Source of the DNA: Marmoricola sp. Leaf446
GTDB taxonomy: Bacteria; Actinomycetota; Actinomycetes; Propionibacteriales; Nocardioidaceae
NCBI RefSeq assembly: GCF_001424755.1
Contig: NZ_LMRF01000006.1
Location: 475,862-539,861, forward strand
Length of the DNA: 64,000 bases
Reading direction: 5' to 3'
Position numbers and translations under genes: made by a program
Part shown: positions 54,214 through 64,000 of the stretch, piece after piece
Layout: each line of letters begins with the position of its first letter
Numbering within the stretch: position 1 is the first letter of the stretch
The notes under the pieces: generated by a model
The model's input: the letters and a program-made list of their open reading frames with translations, nothing else
Told to the model about the DNA's origin: nothing
Database searches by the model: none

Positions 54214-54815
54214 CTGAAGTCCAGGTCCGCGGACCGGCTCCGCTTGAGCTCGAAGAACAGCGGGTAGGACGCGACGGCGACGCAGCCGTCCCAGAGCTTC
54301 CCGGCCTCCTCGCCGCGCGGCGCCTTGGTGATGACGGGACCGAAGAACGCGGTGCCGTTGATGTGGATGGTCGGCGTGCCGACGTCGTCGCCGACCGCGT
54401 CCATGCCCTCGTGGTGGCTCCGGGCCACCGCCTCGTCGAGGGAGGTGTCGTCGTAGGCGTCGATCAGCTCCGGCGGGAGGCCGGCGTCGGCGAGCGCGTC
54501 GATCGCGATCTGCTTGCCGAACTCCTGGCCCTCCACGTGGATGCGGGTGCCCATGGCGGTGTAGAGCGGCAGCAGCACCTCGCTGCCGTGCTCCTGCTCG
54601 GCCTTGATGCAGACCCGCACCGGGCCCCAGGCCTGGTCGAGCATGTCCCGGTAGTCCTGCGGGATGTCCTTGTCCTGGTTGAGGTAGGCCAGGCTCATCA
54701 CGTGCCAGTGGACCTCGATGTCGCGGACCTGCTCGACCTCGAGCATCCAGCGTGAGGTGATCCAGGCGAAGGGGCAGCGGGGGTCGAACCAGAAGTCGGC
54801 GCGGTCTTTGCTCAT
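54210..54815 (-). CDS. DsbA-family protein, Rv2466c-like (mycothiol-dependent nitroreductase type)
   Basis: 201 residues. Thioredoxin-fold/DsbA: FWFDPRCPFAWITSRWMLEVEQVRDI with the redox motif as CPFA, MSLAYLNQDKD, the cis-Pro loop GTPTIHINGTAFFGPVI and KLWDGCVAVASYP. In M. tuberculosis Rv2466c the motif is CPWC and the enzyme uses mycothiol to reduce nitro-compounds. Here the second Cys is Ala, implying a monothiol mechanism. TAGGTT lies 8 nt before the ATG. Convergent with the GOLPH3-like gene. Confidence 0.85.
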   Translation of the reverse strand: MSKDRADFWFDPRCPFAWITSRWMLEVEQVRDIEVHWHVMSLAYLNQDKDIPQDYRDMLDQAWGPVRVCIKAEQEHGSEVLLPLYTAMGTRIHVEGQEFGKQIAIDALADAGLPPELIDAYDDTSLDEAVARSHHEGMDAVGDDVGTPTIHINGTAFFGPVITKAPRGEEAGKLWDGCVAVASYPLFFELKRSRSADLDFS

Positions 54816-54856
54816 GGTGGGCGAACCTAGCGGGAGGACCGGTGATTCCCGAGTGA

Positions 54857-54862
54857 CATGAT
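54857..54862 (+). promoter_or_regulatory. Putative -10 box of a leaderless pepN promoter
   Basis: CATGAT, 7 nt before ATG 54870. It contains the alternative upstream ATG (54858), which argues for the later start. Confidence 0.35.
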
Positions 54863-54869
54863 CGGTCCC

Positions 54870-57413
<2,544 letters not shown>

Positions 57414-57439
57414 GCGCCCCGGGGAACCGACGACGTGCC

Positions 57440-57478
57440 CGCTCGCTGCGCGGCGGCTCAGCTGCCGTGCAGCGAGCG
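57440..57478. terminator. Hairpin between convergent pepN and DUF5130 genes
   Basis: Perfect 10-bp arms CGCTCGCTGC (57440-57449) and GCAGCGAGCG (57469-57478) with a 19-nt partly self-complementary loop. It overlaps the last codons of the DUF5130 gene and lies 27 bp after pepN. Bidirectional terminator likely. Confidence 0.55.
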
Positions 57479-57847
57479 CGGCGCGCGGGCCGCGTCGGCG
57501 AGCTGGGACACGCCGTGCTTGACGCCACCGACGACGTCGCCAGCGGCGAAGGAGCTCTGCATGCCGGCGACGGCGAGGCGCACGGCCTCGTCGCTGAGCG
57601 TGCGGCGCACCACCTCGCCGGTGACGACCTCGAGCCGGCGGGCGGCCGGGTCGACGAGCACCATCACGCTGCGGGGCGGGTTGGCCAGCGCGGCGTGCAG
57701 GCGGTGGGCGTAGGCAGCGGGCTCGCCCTGCGCCGCGCCGACGTAGACCGAGAACTCGTAGCGGCAGACCGTCTCGGCGTTGCGGATCGCCCGGTCGATC
57801 TCGGCCTGCTGGGCGCCGTTGAACTCACCAGTGGGCACTGGTGCCAC
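57458..57847 (-). CDS. DUF5130 (TPM-like) family protein
   Basis: 129 residues from GTG 57847 (GTG 57838 possible). It has the TPM-like core AIRNAETVCRYEFSVYVG, PRSVMVLVDPAARRLEVVTGEVVRRTLSDEAVRLAVAGMQSSFAAGDVVGGVKHGV, without signal or membrane helix. TPM domains are linked to membrane-protein or photosystem repair; here the role is unknown. The start overlaps the end of the upstream membrane-protein gene by 23 bp, so the two are coupled. Confidence 0.8.
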   Translation of the reverse strand: MAPVPTGEFNGAQQAEIDRAIRNAETVCRYEFSVYVGAAQGEPAAYAHRLHAALANPPRSVMVLVDPAARRLEVVTGEVVRRTLSDEAVRLAVAGMQSSFAAGDVVGGVKHGVSQLADAARAPRSLHGS

Positions 57848-58217
57848 CCGAGCCCTTGCCGGCCGACTCGATCTGCTCCGGCGTCACCTGGTCGGCGGCG
57901 CCGAGGCCCTTGGTGGGGCCTCCGAACCACTCCGGCTCACCGCGCCAGGCGGCGCCCGGCTCGTAGCCCTTGTCGCGGGCCATCGAGGGCAGCACCGTCA
58001 GCAGCGCCACCACGGCGGCGATGCCGACCGGGATGATGACCAGCACGAGCAGGAAGCCCAGGACCGAGACGTCGGGCGCCTGCTCCCACGCGGCGGGGGT
58101 GTCGGCCGAGGCCGGCGTCACCGCCGCCGCCGCGAGCACGAGGCCCAGGGAGCCGACGGGCGCGAGCAGGGTGCGGCGGACACGGCGGGCGCGACGGCCG
58201 GAGTCGTGAGTCAACAC
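57825..58217 (-). CDS. Small exported or membrane protein coupled to DUF5130
   Basis: 130 residues from GTG 58217; GTG 58256 would add 13. A basic n-region (HDSGRRARRVRRTLL) and hydrophobic SLGLVLAAAAVTPASA form a signal peptide with a likely cut after ASA. One further span follows (LGFLLVLVIIPVGIAAVVALLTVL), then a soluble tail with EPGAAWRGEPEWFGGPTKG. Family not recognised by name. It probably anchors or partners the DUF5130 protein (inference from overlap). Confidence 0.7.
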   Translation of the reverse strand: MLTHDSGRRARRVRRTLLAPVGSLGLVLAAAAVTPASADTPAAWEQAPDVSVLGFLLVLVIIPVGIAAVVALLTVLPSMARDKGYEPGAAWRGEPEWFGGPTKGLGAADQVTPEQIESAGKGSGGTSAHW

Positions 58218-58265
58218 ACTCCCAGGATAGCCGGGCTCGGCTTGGTCGGGCTCCACGCGGGCTCG

Positions 58266-58271
58266 TAGCCT
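58266..58271 (+). promoter_or_regulatory. Putative -10 box of a leaderless mscS-like gene promoter
   Basis: TAGCCT, 7 nt before ATG 58279. Confidence 0.35.
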
Positions 58272-58278
58272 CCCTCAC

Positions 58279-59253
58279 ATGCTCGTCCCCACCCCCCTGC
58301 TCGACATGCCGACCCAGTGCCAGGAGAGCGACAGCTGGACCTGCGCCGCCGTCTTCGAGTGGACCGGCAACGAGGCGCTGGCGCGCGCGGCCACCTGGCT
58401 GATCGGCAAGCCGACCGCCATCGTGGCCATCCTGCTCGGCGCCCTCGTGGTCCGGTGGCTGGCCAGCAAGGCGGTCGACCGCGTCGTACGTCGCGCCACG
58501 GTCGCGCCCGCCCCCGGTGCTCGGGCCGGTCACACCCGCCGGGCCCAGCGCGCCCGCAGCCTCGGCACGCTGCTCAAGAGCATCGGCACCACCGTGGTCT
58601 TCGGCATCGCCTTCGTGATGGCGCTCTCCGAGATCGGCGTCGACGTCGCCCCGATCCTGGCCAGCGCCGGGGTGCTGGGCCTGGCCATCGGCTTCGGCGC
58701 CCAGAACCTCGTCAAGGACTTCCTCTCCGGCGTGATGATGATGATCGAGGACCAGTACGGCGTCGGCGACGCCGTCGACCTCGGCGAGGCCGTCGGCACG
58801 GTGGAGGCCGTGGGCCTGCGCGTGACGCGGGTGCGCGACGTCAACGGCACCGTCTGGTACGTCCGCAACGGCGAGATCCTCCGCGTCGGCAACCAGAGCC
58901 AGAACTGGGCCCGCACCGTGCTCGACGTCAACGTCGGCTACGGCGAGGACCTCGTGCGCGTGCGCCGGATCCTCGAGGAGGTCGCCCACGGCCTGTGGGA
59001 CGACGAGGACTTCCGCGACCTGGTCATCGAGGAGCCCGAGGTGTGGGGCGTGGAGAACCTCGGCCCCGACGCCGTGGCGGTGCGCGTGACGCTCAAGACC
59101 GCGCCGCTCGAGCAGTGGGCCGTGGCCCGCGAGATGCGGCAGCGCATCAAGGCCCGCTTCGACCACGAGGGCATCGTCATCCCGCTCCCCCAGCGGGTGG
59201 TGTGGCACCACGACGCTCCCCCGCGGCCCGCCGCCCCGGCGGCCGCTGAGTAG
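58279..59253 (+). CDS. Small-conductance mechanosensitive ion channel (MscS family)
   Basis: 324 residues. Spans at about 35-55, 100-120 and the pore helix ILASAGVLGLAIGFGAQNLVKDFLSGVMMM, followed by the beta domain DQYGVGDAVDLGEAVGTVEAVGLRVTRVRDVNGTVWYVRNGEILRVGN and a mixed C-terminal domain. Opens under membrane tension to release solutes after osmotic downshift. Divergent from the DUF5130 pair. Confidence 0.93.
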   Translation: MLVPTPLLDMPTQCQESDSWTCAAVFEWTGNEALARAATWLIGKPTAIVAILLGALVVRWLASKAVDRVVRRATVAPAPGARAGHTRRAQRARSLGTLLKSIGTTVVFGIAFVMALSEIGVDVAPILASAGVLGLAIGFGAQNLVKDFLSGVMMMIEDQYGVGDAVDLGEAVGTVEAVGLRVTRVRDVNGTVWYVRNGEILRVGNQSQNWARTVLDVNVGYGEDLVRVRRILEEVAHGLWDDEDFRDLVIEEPEVWGVENLGPDAVAVRVTLKTAPLEQWAVAREMRQRIKARFDHEGIVIPLPQRVVWHHDAPPRPAAPAAAE

Positions 59254-59320
59254 GCGTACTCACCGCGGTCGAGTAGCGCTCCCGACGCCACGAGGACCCT
59301 CGCGGGCCGATGATCGGGCC

Positions 59321-61846
59321 ATGAGCAGACTCGCCGACCCCCGCGTGTGCCCGGACTGCCGGGCCGACCTGGACCCCGACGGCCGCTGCCGCGGCTGCGG
59401 GCTGCACCTGCGCGGCCCGCTCGCGGTCGAGCTGTGGGGGGTGATGCAGACCGCCGACGCGCTGGTCGAGCGGCTCCGGGCGGCCGTACCCGCGCCCGCC
59501 CCCGTGGCCGCCCCCGTGGCCGTCACCCGTCCCGTCACCGGTCCCGTCCCCGTGCCGGTCGCACCCGGCCCGCCACCGTCGGCGCCGCCCGGTCGTCGCA
59601 CCGGTGTCCCGGCCTCGTCGGTCCCGGTCGTGCTGCTCACCCTCGGCGGCCTGTGCCTGATGGTGTTCGCGCTGATCTTCATCGGCGTCGCCTGGAGCCT
59701 GCTCGGGCTGCTGGGCCGCACCCTCGTGCTGCTCGCGGTCACCGCGTCGCTGGGCGGCGTGGCCGGGCTGATGACCCGTCGCGGGCTGCGGGCCTCGGCC
59801 GAGGTGATGTGGGTGGTCACGGCCGGCATGCTCGCCATCGACCTGTACGCCGCCCGCGCCTCCGGCCTGCTCGGGCTCGACGCGCTGCCCGACCGCGCCG
59901 GCCACGCCCTGGTCGGCGCCGCCCTGCTGGGCCTGGGTCTCGGCGTGTCGCTGCTGGCCCGTCGTACGCCGCTGGGCGCGATCTGGTCGATGCAGGGGGT
60001 CGCCGTCGCCGGCGCCGCCCTGGTCGCCGCCGCCCAGGCCTGGACCCGCCCCGACCCCGCGGCCGCCTCGACCCTCGCCGTCGTGCTGGCCGCGGCCCTC
60101 GGGCTCGCCGTCCGGCCCCGGCTCCGCGGGGCCGGTCTCGGGCTGCTCGCGCTGGCCCCGGTGAGCTGGCTGGTGCTGCTCGGGGCCGGCGTCCTGCGCA
60201 GCCTCGAGCCGCTCGACGCCGCCACCTGGTGGGCGCAGGGCCGCTGGTGGCCGCTGCTCGCGGCGGCGGTGCTCGCCGCGGTGGTGGTGCACGCACCCCG
60301 GGTCCCCGCGTGGGCCCGACCGTGGGCCGCCGGGCTGGCCCTGGTGCCCGTGGTGGCCGCCGTCAACGCGCCCGGCACGCTGGGATCCGCCGCGGCGGAC
60401 GAGGTGGCGATGGTCGTCTCGGTGCTGCTGCTGGCCGCGGTCAGCGCCCTGGCCGGCCCGACCTGGGCCCGTGCGGGTGCCGTGCTGACGGCCGTCGGCA
60501 CGCTCCTGCTCGGCCTCGTCCTGGTCGGCCGCTCGCTGGTGGTCGTCGGCGACGTCCTGACCGGGCCGACCGCTCCCGCCACCGGCCTGCTCGCGGCCCC
60601 GTCCGAGGGCGCCGTGCCGTCGTGGACGGCGGTCGTGCTGGCGCTGGGCGTCGTGCTCGGCGCCGCCTCGCTGCTGCGCCACGCGGCCGGGCCGGCCGTG
60701 CCGGTCTCCGCCGCCGGCGCCCGCGGCGTCGTGCTCGCCGCGGCGCCCGGGGTGCTCGCGCTCGGGCTGCTCGTGCTGCTGCTCGGTCTCGAGCCGGTCC
60801 GGTGGACCGCTGCGCTCGGCGGCCTCGTCGCCACGGGCGTGGCGGCCGGGGCGGCGTGGTGGTGGCGCCGCGAGGTGCCGGCCGCGGTCGCCGCCGCCAC
60901 CGTCGCGGCGTACGTCGGGCTGCTGACCCTGGCCCTCGCGGCCGGGGCCGGGGCCGACGAAGCGTGGCTGCCGGCCGCGGTCACCACCGCGCTGGCCCTG
61001 CCCGCGCTCGCTGCGTCGCTGCTGCGCGACCGCGAGGGTGCGGCGACCTCGGCGTCGCTGCTCGCCGGCGCCGGGGTGCTGCTGGGCGGGGTCGCGCTGG
61101 TCACCTGGGGCGCCCAGCTCGACGTCGGCGAGACCGTGCAGGCCGTCGCCCTCGCGTCGTACGCCGCCGCGGCGGGCCTGCTCGCCGCTCCCGTGACCCG
61201 GCTGGTCGCGACCCGGGTCGCGCTGGAGACGGCCGCGCTGGTGGCCGCGGCGGGGGCCGTCGCCCTCGCCCCGGGCGCCGCGGAGGCCGCGGTCGCGCTC
61301 ACCGTCACCGGCTCGGCCGTCGCGCTCCTGGCCGTGCTGCACCGCGACCGCGAGTCGCTCGCGTGGCTCGCCACCGTCCTGCTCGCCGCCGCCACGCTGC
61401 TGCGGGTGGTCGCCGAGGTCACCGCCCCCGAGCTGGTGACGCTCCCGGCCGCAGCGCTGCTGCTCGCCGTGGGCACGCTGCGGCTGCGCCGCGACGCGAC
61501 CGTCGGCAGCACCCGGGTGCTGGGCTCCGGGCTGGTGCTCGCGCTCGTGCCGAGCCTGCTGCTGGCGCTGGCCGACCCGGTCTCGCTGCGCGGCGCGCTG
61601 CTCGGCGCGGCCGCGGTCCTCACGCTGGCCTGGGGCGTCACCCAGCGGCTGGCGGCCCCGTTCACCGTGGGCGCGGCGGTGACCGCCGTGCTGGTGCTGC
61701 GCCACCTCGGGCCGGTCGCCGACGCGGTCCCCCGCTGGGTGACCATCGGCGCCGTCGGCGTCGCGCTGCTGGTCGTCGGCGTCACGTGGGAGTCCTCGCT
61801 GCGCAGCATCGACCGTGCCCGCCGCTACGTCACCTCGCTGCGCTGA
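59321..61846 (+). CDS. SCO7613-type large polytopic membrane protein with zinc ribbon
   Basis: 841 residues. N-terminal zinc ribbon (CPDCRADLDPDGRCRGCG, residues about 10-27), a helix, a Pro/Val-rich linker (VAAPVAVTRPVTGPVPVPV), then more than 20 hydrophobic spans of Ala/Leu/Val in a row. It matches the SCO7613 C-terminal domain family of actinobacteria, function unknown. The extreme Leu/Ala content means many alternative frames are open, but this frame alone gives a coherent membrane protein. The next gene begins 29 bp later. Confidence 0.8.
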   Translation: MSRLADPRVCPDCRADLDPDGRCRGCGLHLRGPLAVELWGVMQTADALVERLRAAVPAPAPVAAPVAVTRPVTGPVPVPVAPGPPPSAPPGRRTGVPASSVPVVLLTLGGLCLMVFALIFIGVAWSLLGLLGRTLVLLAVTASLGGVAGLMTRRGLRASAEVMWVVTAGMLAIDLYAARASGLLGLDALPDRAGHALVGAALLGLGLGVSLLARRTPLGAIWSMQGVAVAGAALVAAAQAWTRPDPAAASTLAVVLAAALGLAVRPRLRGAGLGLLALAPVSWLVLLGAGVLRSLEPLDAATWWAQGRWWPLLAAAVLAAVVVHAPRVPAWARPWAAGLALVPVVAAVNAPGTLGSAAADEVAMVVSVLLLAAVSALAGPTWARAGAVLTAVGTLLLGLVLVGRSLVVVGDVLTGPTAPATGLLAAPSEGAVPSWTAVVLALGVVLGAASLLRHAAGPAVPVSAAGARGVVLAAAPGVLALGLLVLLLGLEPVRWTAALGGLVATGVAAGAAWWWRREVPAAVAAATVAAYVGLLTLALAAGAGADEAWLPAAVTTALALPALAASLLRDREGAATSASLLAGAGVLLGGVALVTWGAQLDVGETVQAVALASYAAAAGLLAAPVTRLVATRVALETAALVAAAGAVALAPGAAEAAVALTVTGSAVALLAVLHRDRESLAWLATVLLAAATLLRVVAEVTAPELVTLPAAALLLAVGTLRLRRDATVGSTRVLGSGLVLALVPSLLLALADPVSLRGALLGAAAVLTLAWGVTQRLAAPFTVGAAVTAVLVLRHLGPVADAVPRWVTIGAVGVALLVVGVTWESSLRSIDRARRYVTSLR

Positions 61847-61863
61847 GCGCGGGGCCGGGCCGT

Positions 61864-61869
61864 CATGAT
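61864..61869 (+). promoter_or_regulatory. Putative -10 box of a leaderless globin gene promoter
   Basis: CATGAT, 6 nt before GTG 61876. The GAGGGG between them abuts the start codon too closely to serve as a Shine-Dalgarno. Confidence 0.35.
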
Positions 61870-61875
61870 GAGGGG

Positions 61876-62280
61876 GTGAGCACCTTCTACGACGAGATCG
61901 GCGGCAGCCCGACGATCCGCACCATCGTGCACCGCTTCTACGCGGGCGTGGCGCAGGACGAGGTGCTGCGGCCGATGTACCCCGAGGCCGACCTCGGTCC
62001 CGCCGAGGACCGCTTCGCCTCGTTCCTCGAGCAGTACTGGGGCGGGCCCACCACCTACTCCGAGCGCCGCGGCCACCCGCGGCTGCGGATGCGGCACGCG
62101 CCGTTCGCGGTGACGCCCACCGCGGCGCAGCACTGGCTGCGCCACTTCCGCGACGCGCTCGACGAGGTGGCGCTACCGCCCGAGCAGGACCAGCAGTTCT
62201 GGGACTACGTCACCCACGCGGCGCAGTTCATGGTCAACACCCTCGAGGAGCCCGACGAGGTCCCCCGCCCGGCCCGCTGA
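61876..62280 (+). CDS. Group II truncated haemoglobin (GlbO-like)
   Basis: 134 residues from GTG 61876. It matches GlbO throughout: STFYDEIGGSPTIRTIVHRFYAGVAQDEVLRPMYPEADL, FLEQYWGGPTTYSERRGHPRLRMRHAPF with the proximal His in RMRHAPF, and WLRHF. Binds O2 or NO; GlbO-type proteins are tied to respiration and oxidative protection. Convergent with the thioesterase gene. Confidence 0.94.
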   Translation: MSTFYDEIGGSPTIRTIVHRFYAGVAQDEVLRPMYPEADLGPAEDRFASFLEQYWGGPTTYSERRGHPRLRMRHAPFAVTPTAAQHWLRHFRDALDEVALPPEQDQQFWDYVTHAAQFMVNTLEEPDEVPRPAR

Positions 62281-62300
62281 CGGCGGCGCTGGTGCCGGGC

Positions 62301-63122
62301 TCAGGCGAGCTCGGCCTCCAGCCGCTCGCGCTGCTGCGCGGTCAGCGCCACCGGACGCTGGGTGTCGAGGTCGAAGCCGACCAGCACCACCAGGGCGGTC
62401 GCGAGCACGGCGCCGGCCGCCCCGTCCGCGACGAGGGGGTCGCGCAGCTCCGAGCGCACGGTGAAGGACTTCTCCCCCACGTGGGCGACCCACGCGTGCA
62501 CGTCGTACGCCGCCGCGCGCGGCCGCACCGGCGCGAGCAGACCGACGTCGGTGCGGGCCACCACGACGCGGCCCCAGTCCTGGCCGCGCTCGTGCAGGTC
62601 CATGAAGTAGAGGATCCGGCTCTCCTGGAAGAGCTCCACGACCGCGTCGTCGCGCACCAGCCCGTCGGCGCCGACGTCGGAGCCGCGCACCGGCAGCGCC
62701 AGGCGGTGGCGACCCGGCCGGCGCTCGCCCCGCACCTCGCGCCACGCGAGCGGCTCGTCACGGAGGTCCTCCAGGCGCGCGCGGAGGTCGTGGTCGGGGG
62801 CGCTGTGCAGCTCCAGCGTGGACTCGGCACGGAGGTGGGTGACACTGCCCGACGGCGCGTCGTCCCGAACGACGTGGGTGAGCGTCAGGACGGCCCCGTC
62901 GACGTCGCTCACCGAGGTGTCGACCAGGGCCGGGCGTCGGCCGAAGACCAGCGGGGCCACGAAGTCGATGCGGTGGCCGGTGACCCGACCGTCGCCGGCG
63001 CGCAGGTCGGCCAGGAACGCGGTCCGGGCCTGCGCCAGGTAGTCGAGGTAGGTCACGTTGTTGACGTGGCCGAGCAGGTCCATGTCGGCCCAGCGCAGCG
63101 GAACGGCACAGGTGTGGGGCAC
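62301..63122 (-). CDS. Acyl-CoA thioesterase, double hotdog (4HBT-like)
   Basis: 273 residues, two tandem hotdog halves (about 1-130 and 145-273). Each opens with an equivalent strand-helix: PLRWADMDLLGHVNNVTYLDYLAQAR in the first, VRGSDVGADGLVRDDAVVELFQESRILYFMDL in the second. The first-half D-M-D-x(2)-GHVNN motif is the 4HBT active site. It hydrolyses acyl-CoA; chain preference unknown. GTG or ATG choice at 63122 has no clear Shine-Dalgarno. Confidence 0.85.
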   Translation of the reverse strand: MPHTCAVPLRWADMDLLGHVNNVTYLDYLAQARTAFLADLRAGDGRVTGHRIDFVAPLVFGRRPALVDTSVSDVDGAVLTLTHVVRDDAPSGSVTHLRAESTLELHSAPDHDLRARLEDLRDEPLAWREVRGERRPGRHRLALPVRGSDVGADGLVRDDAVVELFQESRILYFMDLHERGQDWGRVVVARTDVGLLAPVRPRAAAYDVHAWVAHVGEKSFTVRSELRDPLVADGAAGAVLATALVVLVGFDLDTQRPVALTAQQRERLEAELA

Positions 63123-63145
63123 GCGCCGATGCTCCCAGAGGCGGT

Positions 63146-63337
63146 TCAGCGGCCCAGGGCGAGGTGGCCGTAGTAGTGCAGCACGCCCTCGTGGCGGCGC
63201 AGCCGGGCGCGACGGGTCTCGGCGACCACGGAAGTGGTGGCGACCAGGCCGACCAGGGCGAGGACGAGCCCGAGACCGGCCAGGGCGGCGAAGCCGAGGA
63301 CGAAGGGCGCCAGGTCGGGCAGCAGGGTGAAGCTCAT
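63146..63337 (-). CDS. Small membrane protein under a twin operator (63 aa)
   Basis: 63 residues from ATG 63337 with AGGA 9 nt upstream. One long hydrophobic stretch (FVLGFAALAGLGLVLALVGLVATTSVVAE), enough for one or two spans, then a basic tail TRRARLRRHEGVLHYYGHLALGR. Two palindromic sites and a TAGACT -10 precede it, and a TetR gene is divergent. No family recognised. Probably the TetR target; it may go with the thioesterase 23 bp downstream. Confidence 0.65.
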   Translation of the reverse strand: MSFTLLPDLAPFVLGFAALAGLGLVLALVGLVATTSVVAETRRARLRRHEGVLHYYGHLALGR

Positions 63338-63350
63338 GGTGGAGGTCCTT

Positions 63351-63364
63351 TCTACGTCTGTAGA
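63351..63364. promoter_or_regulatory. Palindromic operator copy 1 (TCTACGTCTGTAGA)
   Basis: 5-bp arms TCTAC/GTAGA around GTCT, 13 bp upstream of ATG 63337. Identical to copy 2, the two centres being 21 bp apart, which is two helical turns on one DNA face. Confidence 0.75.
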
Positions 63365-63371
63365 AATCGAG

Positions 63372-63385
63372 TCTACGTCTGTAGA
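63372..63385. promoter_or_regulatory. Palindromic operator copy 2 (TCTACGTCTGTAGA)
   Basis: Exact repeat of copy 1. It overlaps the minus-strand TAGACT (63370-63375), the likely -10 of the 63-residue protein gene, so binding would block RNA polymerase. The TetR gene's TAGTGT (63408-63413) is 22 bp away. Confidence 0.75.
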
Positions 63386-63447
63386 AGCCGGGGCTCCAGG
63401 CGGCCGGTAGTGTCCTGCGTCACCGACCCACCGCGCGAGGAGGACCC

Positions 63448-64000
63448 GTGGCACCGCCGTCGGCCGACTTCTCCGAGCGCCAGCAGCGGCTGCTCGACGC
63501 GGGCGTCCGCGTCGTCGCCCGGGCGGGGCTGCGCGGCCTGACCCACCGGGCCGTCGACCAGGAGGCGGGGCTCCCGCAGGGCACCTGCTCGGCGTACATG
63601 CGCACGCGGCTGGCCCTGCTCACCCGCCTCACGGAGTACGTCGTGCACCGGCTCGCCTCCGACATCGACGTCCTCACCGAGGACCTGGAGACCCATGGCG
63701 TCGACCCCGACCACGCCCTGCGGGCCACCTCGGCGCTGCTGCGGGGCTGGCTGGACGACCCCGACCTGCTGGTCGCACGGATGGAGCTGTCGCTGGAGAG
63801 CACCCGACAGCCCGAGCTGGCGGTGCTGGTGCTGGCGCACGGCGAGCGGCTGGTCCACGTCGTGGACCACGCCGTCGCCCGCGCCCACCCGGGCTGGACG
63901 GCGCAGGAGACCTCGCTGCGGGCGAGCACGCTGGTCGCGGCGCTCGACGGGGTGCTGCTGCGCAGCCTGCGCGAGCCGCCGGAGGGGCGGGCCGCCGGGC
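63448..64000 (+). CDS. TetR-family transcriptional regulator (3' end outside window)
   Basis: The first 184 codons from GTG 63448, with GAGGAGGA just upstream; the frame is open to the window edge. N-terminal HTH: ERQQRLLDAGVRVVARAGLRGLTHRAVDQEAGLPQGTCSAYMRTRLALLTRL (about 10-60), then a helical ligand domain (LRATSALLRGWLDDPDLLVARMELSLES). Divergent from the small membrane protein gene with twin palindromes between, the normal layout for auto- and target repression. Ligand unknown. Confidence 0.85.
   Translation, partial: MAPPSADFSERQQRLLDAGVRVVARAGLRGLTHRAVDQEAGLPQGTCSAYMRTRLALLTRLTEYVVHRLASDIDVLTEDLETHGVDPDHALRATSALLRGWLDDPDLLVARMELSLESTRQPELAVLVLAHGERLVHVVDHAVARAHPGWTAQETSLRASTLVAALDGVLLRSLREPPEGRAAG

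Overview
The window is very GC-rich chromosomal DNA from an actinobacterium, most likely Nocardioides or a close relative in the Nocardioidaceae. This rests on gene content and order, not on a database match: an actinobacterial RNase E locus, paired ClpP1/ClpP2, a Rv2466c-like DsbA-family protein of mycothiol-using bacteria, a Rv2419c-type phosphatase after rsfS, a six-gene Mrp antiporter cluster, frequent GTG starts and TANNNT -10 boxes placed 6-7 nt before start codons. It is mostly housekeeping DNA with small lineage-specific genes in between. I see no rRNA, CRISPR array, transposase, integrase or phage gene, and no stretch over 300 bases without a gene.

Layout. 1-2062 (+): end of a KdpD-type sensor kinase, KdpE, and a stand-alone LigD-type phosphoesterase. 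2078-2182: hairpin and tRNA-Ala(GGC). 2256-4615 (-): nadD-rsfS-phosphatase and two small membrane proteins. 4612-9713 (-): rplU-rpmA, obgE-proB, a small gene and proA. 9901-14534 (-): RNase E with very long low-complexity arms, then a DUF2344 protein. 14560-18623: a four-gene block (winged-helix protein, SAV_915-like protein, MFS transporter, proline iminopeptidase-like hydrolase) that separates DUF2344 from its usual partner, the TIGR03960 radical-SAM protein (18627-20561). 20638-26898 (-): Mrp Na+/H+ antiporter. 27047-28975 (+): orphan MASE1 histidine kinase. 28956-34802 (-): mreB-mreC-mreD-mrdA-rodA cell-elongation operon. 34913-40766: ndk, an oxidoreductase, folC-DUF4233 and valS. 40769-47577 (-): a Pro/Ala-rich secreted protein, clpP1-clpP2-clpX, a lipase-like hydrolase, tig, tRNA-Pro and tRNA-Gly. 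47692-53444 (-): SpoIIE-type phosphatase, Nei/Fpg glycosylase, rpiB, LURP-one protein, esterase and metG. 53515-59253: GOLPH3-like protein, DsbA-family protein, pepN, DUF5130 pair and MscS channel. 59321-64000: SCO7613-type membrane protein, truncated haemoglobin, thioesterase, and a TetR regulator divergent from a 63-residue membrane protein with twin palindromic operators between them.

The genes form short, tightly overlapping operons (ATGA, GTGA or TGATG junctions) for protein quality control (tig, clpP1P2X), peptidoglycan elongation (mre-mrdA-rodA), proline synthesis (proB, proA), NAD synthesis and ribosome silencing (nadD-rsfS), and ion homeostasis (Mrp, Kdp regulators, MscS). No complete new defence or biosynthetic system is visible. 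The most interesting signals are regulatory: a recurring leaderless-promoter architecture, two strong palindromic operators, tRNA-tig linkage, and in-frame microsatellites inside rne.
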